This document shows positions 8,501-10,852 of a DNA stretch of 10,852 nucleotides, piece by piece. Each line of letters opens with the position of its first letter. Position 1 is the stretch's first letter. The notes below the pieces were generated by a model. That model was not told where the DNA came from. It searched no databases and saw only the letters and a program-made list of their open reading frames with translations. A program made the translations under genes and the position numbers. The stretch is from Lentisphaeria bacterium (GTDB taxonomy: Bacteria > Verrucomicrobiota > Lentisphaeria > Oligosphaerales > Oligosphaeraceae). The stretch covers positions 1-10,852 of the forward strand of contig JAEDNB010000059.1 of assembly GCA_016302725.1 (NCBI GenBank). The letters are read 5' to 3'.

Positions 8501-8800
8501 GAGTTCGGCTACGGGGAGCCCACCACCGAAGTCTTCCCCTGCTGGAGGAAGGACAACCCCGTGAAGGAATGCACCCCGGGCGTCCGCGCCTGCTTCCTCC
8601 GACGCGCCGACCGGCAGGCCATGCTCCTGGTGGGAAACCTGACGGATGCCGACACCACGGCGGAATTCCTCCTTCCCCAGGAATACACCGTCATCGACGG
8701 GGAGACCCGCCAGGAACACCCCCTCCTGGAAGGAAGGCGGCTCCTCCTTCCCGTCAAGGCATACTCCCCTGCCATCCTCTACTTGAAACCGACGAAATGA
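5558..8800 (+). CDS. Secreted protein with CBM9-like domain and glycoside-hydrolase-like C-terminal region
   Basis: This 1080-residue protein begins with a signal peptide (hydrophobic 5-20, likely cut after VPA at residue 22). Residues about 35-205 look like a family 9 carbohydrate-binding domain: PVIDGKSEADEW (40-51), DTCLFLSQRSE (81-91) and DFEAAIPWRAFGI (142-154) fit its first strand, the 'd..LYv...' strand and the 'AIPw..fG' strand. Beta-rich segments follow (about 230-640). The last 430 residues look like a TIM-barrel-type hydrolase with acidic strand ends: GMYVDEW (Asp780, Glu781) and GLYLDNLYD (Asp827). They end in a small beta domain with VRACFLRRADRQAMLLVGNLTD, as in many secreted hydrolases. 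It recalls large GH123-like or DUF6067-type proteins of PVC bacteria, but I cannot assign a CAZy family or catalytic pair. Its own AT-rich promoter lies upstream and its TGA overlaps a possible ATG of the next gene. Codon use changes near residue 250. Confidence 0.75.
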   Translation: MKSLPVFLWLLAFGLLTLSVPAVESPAETYLRLPPMQSAPVIDGKSEADEWRMGSPSFGSYSRQTGMLSRRDVHHCIGYDDTCLFLSQRSELPPAPMSLSAGDRIVVSFGEDGLTPVVFQRDGSCDVAGVVSRATQHDGTLDFEAAIPWRAFGIPSLEEGREYRLQVARIFQNLSEEVTWSWGEAGRFVPQRGIPAVGFKTFGNRWKAAGYDIQWSAFNPGEGPAPVKLSALMVSIEPPSHLDTLLSPEPGQEVEGTLRAILTPLDRTIRSSITDARDGSLLYRRDFSWHAGTGVAYVDPDPPYVLDIGIYPTKRVAKARITCVNRDKLMALQDISFRIEGEDGTVYCRLPAENFQARWPLPELPLGTYDLVAELRNAQGKTTILKRDFTIREFPWQGTNIGLKPTVLPPYVPLTYSQETVTGLQTAYRLGAALWESIQVPGGELLARPVQLTFDGVPATPVTPPALREAREDKITLESTLEAPRGVRARLLQEYDFDGFCKVTLTLEPTEGPVPLSSVRLDIPLKSEDVQYVCALGNGMRKNIHRPLDGKEGLLWESLEESEKQYRHHGFRPYIWLGETYRGMAFVCETPLHWQRAEKSSAQEILREGDTTILRLNLANTPFQLEAPKTIVFALQATPTRPQDPLWRKQYGTMYNGQNPRQALCLEYNIANVLRFMCARVDDGVAQVPNDDWSFVDYMAAATWETEGEVREFAQGYLRRNGLTEENFSAWEKGAPEKGNDLVTRMFQGCRFWKNTQINLAYMNPKASCPSWPEWGMYVDEWFMGAWRPAKSYRDQYSGLPGETYIDFLLWNSLRLIEKGWKGLYLDNLYDSLCEDPELSPYGTEGMPIWHFFKIRELVRRTAVTAYEHGLMLNGRPLLMIHLTDCNVVPWLSLASHGLDWEMNFGDKPYPQRFSDAYIQTDTLGTQTGVTPFVLVNAAGANGVAATKSALALTFAYGLLAQTDCGITRTPYFFQLRDAVWEFGYGEPTTEVFPCWRKDNPVKECTPGVRACFLRRADRQAMLLVGNLTDADTTAEFLLPQEYTVIDGETRQEHPLLEGRRLLLPVKAYSPAILYLKPTK

Positions 8801-8847
8801 CCCGGCCCGCCCGCCAGGCCACCTCCCTATCCAGAAGAAATAGAATC

Positions 8848-9873
8848 ATGAACCCAATCCAGCGCGTGGGCGTCGTCAACTGGGACTGCGCCCTCCCCTC
8901 CACCACGTTTTTCGGCGGCTACGCCACAAAATCCCTGGGGGAACCAAAATTCCGCGACCGCACCCCCTACTACGCCCTGGACCTGGACGGCGGGAAAATC
9001 GACTTTCCGGAACGCACCCAGGAGGCCTACGACCGGGAGATGCAATACGCCATCGACGCAGGCATCGACTATTTCGCCTACTGCTGGTATGACCGCGTCC
9101 CCCACCAGGACCACGTGGACACCTCTGCCGCCATCACCGTGGATGCCCATGTGTGCGAACTGGTGGGCGCACGGATGCGCCATCTCCAAAGCCCCCTGCG
9201 AGATGCACTGCATCTCTGCGCCATCCTCATCAACAACCACCCCTACCGGGATGAGGAACTCCAGGATCTGGCCGAGACCATGAAGGAGAAATGCTACGAG
9301 AAAATCCAGGGACGCCCCCTTGCCTTCTTCTACACCGCCCCCTGGGACGATGTCCAAGGCCGCCTGCGAACATTCTGCCGGGAGGCCGGGGTGCCCGCCC
9401 CCTTCTTCGTCCTGATGACCCCGGACGCCCCCCCGCCCCCCGGAACGGACATCGACGCCCTCTCCGCCTATGCATGCCCCGTCCACACCGGAACCTACAG
9501 GGGACTTTCCCAGGAATGCCTCAAGGCAAACGCCCTGCGGGCAAGCGGCACCTTCCCCTCCATCCCCCTCTTTGTCACAGGCTGGGACCCCGCCCCCCGG
9601 ATTGCCCATCCCGTCCCCTGGTGCGCGTATTCCACAGACCCCTGCGCCCCCAAGGCCACCCCGGACCAACTCCTGGAGGCGGCAAAGTCCCTCAAGGATT
9701 GGATGCAGGAAAATCCCGGCGCCTCCCGCCTGCAGCATGTCCTGGCCTTTGCCTGGAACGAATTCGAGGAGGGGGCCTGGATTTGCCCCACCAAGGACTC
9801 CCCGACGGGCCTGAACCGGGAACGCCTTGACGCCTTCCAGAAAGTCACGGAACTCTGGCGGCAAACCCCGTAG
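8848..9873 (+). CDS. Glycoside hydrolase family 99-like (WbsX-like) protein
   Basis: This 341-residue protein has no export signal. Marks of the GH99/WbsX-like barrel family are visible in order: an opening beta strand (VGVVNWD, 7-13), GIDYFAYCWYD (72-82, compare 'GIdgFcfYwY'), VTGWDPAPR (243-251, compare 'pgWDNtpR') and AWNEFEEGAWICPT (302-315, compare 'WNEWaEGayLEP') with acidic residues Glu305 and Glu308 at the expected catalytic strand. The family acts on glycans such as mannans or polysaccharide precursors; the substrate here is unknown. The start is uncertain. ATG 8848 has a weak AGAAG (8834-8838) upstream and begins at the first barrel strand. ATG 8797 overlaps the previous stop (ATGA), would allow translational coupling and would add 17 basic, unconserved-looking residues. 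It is probably co-transcribed with the large secreted protein, and a strong terminator follows. Confidence 0.8.
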   Translation: MNPIQRVGVVNWDCALPSTTFFGGYATKSLGEPKFRDRTPYYALDLDGGKIDFPERTQEAYDREMQYAIDAGIDYFAYCWYDRVPHQDHVDTSAAITVDAHVCELVGARMRHLQSPLRDALHLCAILINNHPYRDEELQDLAETMKEKCYEKIQGRPLAFFYTAPWDDVQGRLRTFCREAGVPAPFFVLMTPDAPPPPGTDIDALSAYACPVHTGTYRGLSQECLKANALRASGTFPSIPLFVTGWDPAPRIAHPVPWCAYSTDPCAPKATPDQLLEAAKSLKDWMQENPGASRLQHVLAFAWNEFEEGAWICPTKDSPTGLNRERLDAFQKVTELWRQTP

Positions 9874-9904
9874 CCCCCCCCTGCACAGCCGCCCCCTTCC
9901 CTCC

Positions 9905-9960
9905 ACGGCGCACGCCCCCTCCTCCCACGGGACGGAACGGGGCATGCGCCGTTTTCCTTT
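9905..9960 (+). terminator. Intrinsic terminator after the GH99-like gene
   Basis: ACGGCGCACGCCCC (9905-9918) pairs with GGGGCATGCGCCGT (9939-9952) in 13 of 14 positions, the only mismatch being C9913 with A9944. The loop is 20 nt. TTTTCCTTT follows (9952-9960). It lies 32 bp past the stop at 9873 and would separate the glycan operon from the downstream regulator gene. Confidence 0.88.
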
Positions 9961-9961
9961 C

Positions 9962-9999
9962 CCCTTATAGTATCCCCCACGACTTCTTCCCACTCCAAT
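9962..9999 (+). repeat. 38-bp direct repeat, copy 1
   Basis: This unit starts CCCTTATAGTATCCCCCACG and ends in CCACTCCAAT. It is identical over all 38 bases to 10035-10072. It begins just after the T-tract of the preceding terminator. It contains TATAGT, a possible -10-like hexamer, and a CCCCCAC block that can pair with GTGGGGG in the spacer. Confidence 0.95.
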
Positions 10000-10006
10000 G
10001 CGAGGT

Positions 10007-10053
10007 GTGGGGGCTTAGGGCCAGGATTATGGGGCCCTTATAGTATCCCCCAC
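10007..10053 (+). promoter_or_regulatory. Imperfect hairpin spanning the repeat spacer and copy 2
   Basis: GTGGGGG (10007-10013) can pair with CCCCCAC (10047-10053), and AGGGCC (10017-10022) with GGCCCT (10033-10038), giving a two-part stem with an internal loop and a 10-nt apical loop. The same GTGGGGG could instead pair with CCCCCAC of copy 1, so two exclusive folds are possible. It lies in the region upstream of the IclR gene. A regulatory role is inferred. Confidence 0.4.
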
Positions 10054-10072
10054 GACTTCTTCCCACTCCAAT
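10035..10072 (+). repeat. 38-bp direct repeat, copy 2
   Basis: This is a perfect copy of 9962-9999, separated from it by 35 bp and ending 17 bp before the ATG of the IclR-family gene. The position suits an operator or leader element of that gene. No further copy is visible elsewhere in the window. Confidence 0.95.
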
Positions 10073-10089
10073 CCTGCCGCTTCCCCTCC

Positions 10090-10845
10090 ATGATTCAATC
10101 CATTGCCAGAGCAGTAGACATCCTCGACCTCCTTGCGGAATCCACCCCGGAAACAATCTCGGCCACCACCCTGGCACAACGCCTGGGACTCTCCCCCCAG
10201 ACCGTGGGCAACATCCTCCGGGAACTCTACTCCCTCGGGCTGGTCAGCCAGGATTCCTCCCGGAAATACCGCCTCGGCTCCCATTGCTTCTACCTCGGAC
10301 AGGCCGCTGACCATTGGCAAAGCCTGCGGAATGCCGGCAACCCAATCCTGAAGGAACTGCGCGACGCGACAAAATGCACCGTCTTCCTGGGAGTCATGGA
10401 AAACGACAGGCTCCTCTGCCTCTCCATCCTCAACCCACAGGATGAATTCTTCGCCCCACCCCCTCAACTCTGGATGGACCAACTCCACGCCACCGCATGC
10501 GGCAGGCTCCTGGTGGCACTCATGCCCGCCGAAGAACGGAAAAGGCTCTTCAAACGCATCGCCAGACGGCAAATCACCAACAAAACCGTCACCGATGTGG
10601 AAAAACTCACCTGCCTCTGCAAGGAAATCGCGGAAAGACAATATGCGGAAGTCCAGGACGAATCCGTGGAAGGAACCTGGTCCCTGGCTGTCCCCGTCCG
10701 CTCCATGACCGGGGAACTCATCGCAGGACTCGCCCTCTCCAATCAAATTGCCATGCGAGACACCCTCCCCCTGGAAACCCGCCTGGAACTCCTCATGGGC
10801 GCCGCCGCCAGAATCGGCGTGGCCGCCTGCTTCAACAAAAAATAA
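10090..10845 (+). CDS. IclR-family transcriptional regulator
   Basis: This 251-residue protein has the family's usual length and two-domain plan. The N-terminal winged helix-turn-helix covers about 3-63 (SIARAVDILDLLAE, then TTLAQRLGLSPQTVGNILREL at 26-46 and the wing LVSQDSSRKYRLG at 51-63). The effector-binding domain covers about 75-245, with HATACGRLLVAL (133-144) and SLAVPVRSMTGELIAGLALS (198-217) matching conserved ligand-pocket and core strands. Such proteins bind DNA as dimers or tetramers and respond to small catabolic intermediates, often regulating neighbouring genes and themselves. Here it follows a glycan-degradation pair on the same strand, after a terminator and a repeat pair, so control of that pair and of itself is likely but inferred. 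No Shine-Dalgarno precedes the ATG; a leader structure or leaderless start is possible. The TAA is at 10843-10845. Confidence 0.93.
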   Translation: MIQSIARAVDILDLLAESTPETISATTLAQRLGLSPQTVGNILRELYSLGLVSQDSSRKYRLGSHCFYLGQAADHWQSLRNAGNPILKELRDATKCTVFLGVMENDRLLCLSILNPQDEFFAPPPQLWMDQLHATACGRLLVALMPAEERKRLFKRIARRQITNKTVTDVEKLTCLCKEIAERQYAEVQDESVEGTWSLAVPVRSMTGELIAGLALSNQIAMRDTLPLETRLELLMGAAARIGVAACFNKK

Positions 10846-10852
10846 GAATCCT

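Noticed and set aside
5507..8719. A 1070-codon open frame on the minus strand.
   Set aside because: It is the mirror of the large secreted hydrolase gene. It has low-complexity Gly/Gln/Glu composition and no domain, while the + strand shows a signal peptide, domain motifs, a promoter and operon context.
8017..8847. A long upstream extension of the GH99-like frame.
   Set aside because: It overlaps the end of the secreted hydrolase in another frame and is Arg/Pro/His-rich. Only the ATG at 8797 remains a reasonable alternative start.
9962..10072. A two-repeat CRISPR array (38-bp repeats, 35-bp spacer).
   Set aside because: The geometry fits, but there is only one spacer, no cas gene, no AT-rich leader, and the spacer can base-pair with the repeat. 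A tandem regulatory or dispersed repeat is more likely. A third copy or nearby cas genes would change this.

Overview
The window is a compact, GC-rich bacterial segment with every recognisable gene on the + strand. Coding strands are strikingly C-rich, with a preference for C-ending codons and many runs of C. Gene content (a Bacteroidetes-like thiamine pyrophosphokinase domain joined to MurC, FAD-dependent thymidylate synthase, a secreted CBM9-like/glycoside-hydrolase protein, a GH99-like protein) would fit a PVC-group bacterium such as a Lentisphaerota member. That placement is an inference from gene style and has not been tested by any search.

Region 1 (1-1753) holds the 3' end of a beta-ketoacyl-ACP synthase, a stand-alone acyl carrier protein and thyX. 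A strong hairpin terminator (1716-1758) closes this unit. Region 2 (1778-5276) holds a single-frame fusion of thiamine pyrophosphokinase and UDP-N-acetylmuramate--L-alanine ligase (MurC), a small exported protein (possibly a lipoprotein) with an NTF2-like look, and an exported phosphodiester glycosidase (NAGPA/DUF2233 family). Short gaps suggest one transcript, ending at a second clear terminator (5306-5346).

Region 3 (5347-9960) starts with a very AT-rich promoter island (about 13% GC over 5461-5520). It has a perfect TATAAT box and a 15-bp palindrome overlapping the -35 box. The island precedes a 1080-residue secreted protein with a CBM9-like N-terminus and a glycoside-hydrolase-like C-terminal part. 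A cytoplasmic GH99/WbsX-like protein follows, and a third strong terminator (9905-9960) ends the unit. This looks like a small regulated glycan-use operon.

Region 4 (9962-10852) has two perfect 38-bp direct repeats separated by 35 bp, with overlapping hairpin potential, directly upstream of an IclR-family regulator. That regulator is the obvious candidate to control the glycan operon. The points most worth a second look are the TPK-MurC fusion, the 38-bp repeat pair, the palindromic operator candidate, and an abrupt change in codon use inside the large glycoside-hydrolase gene.
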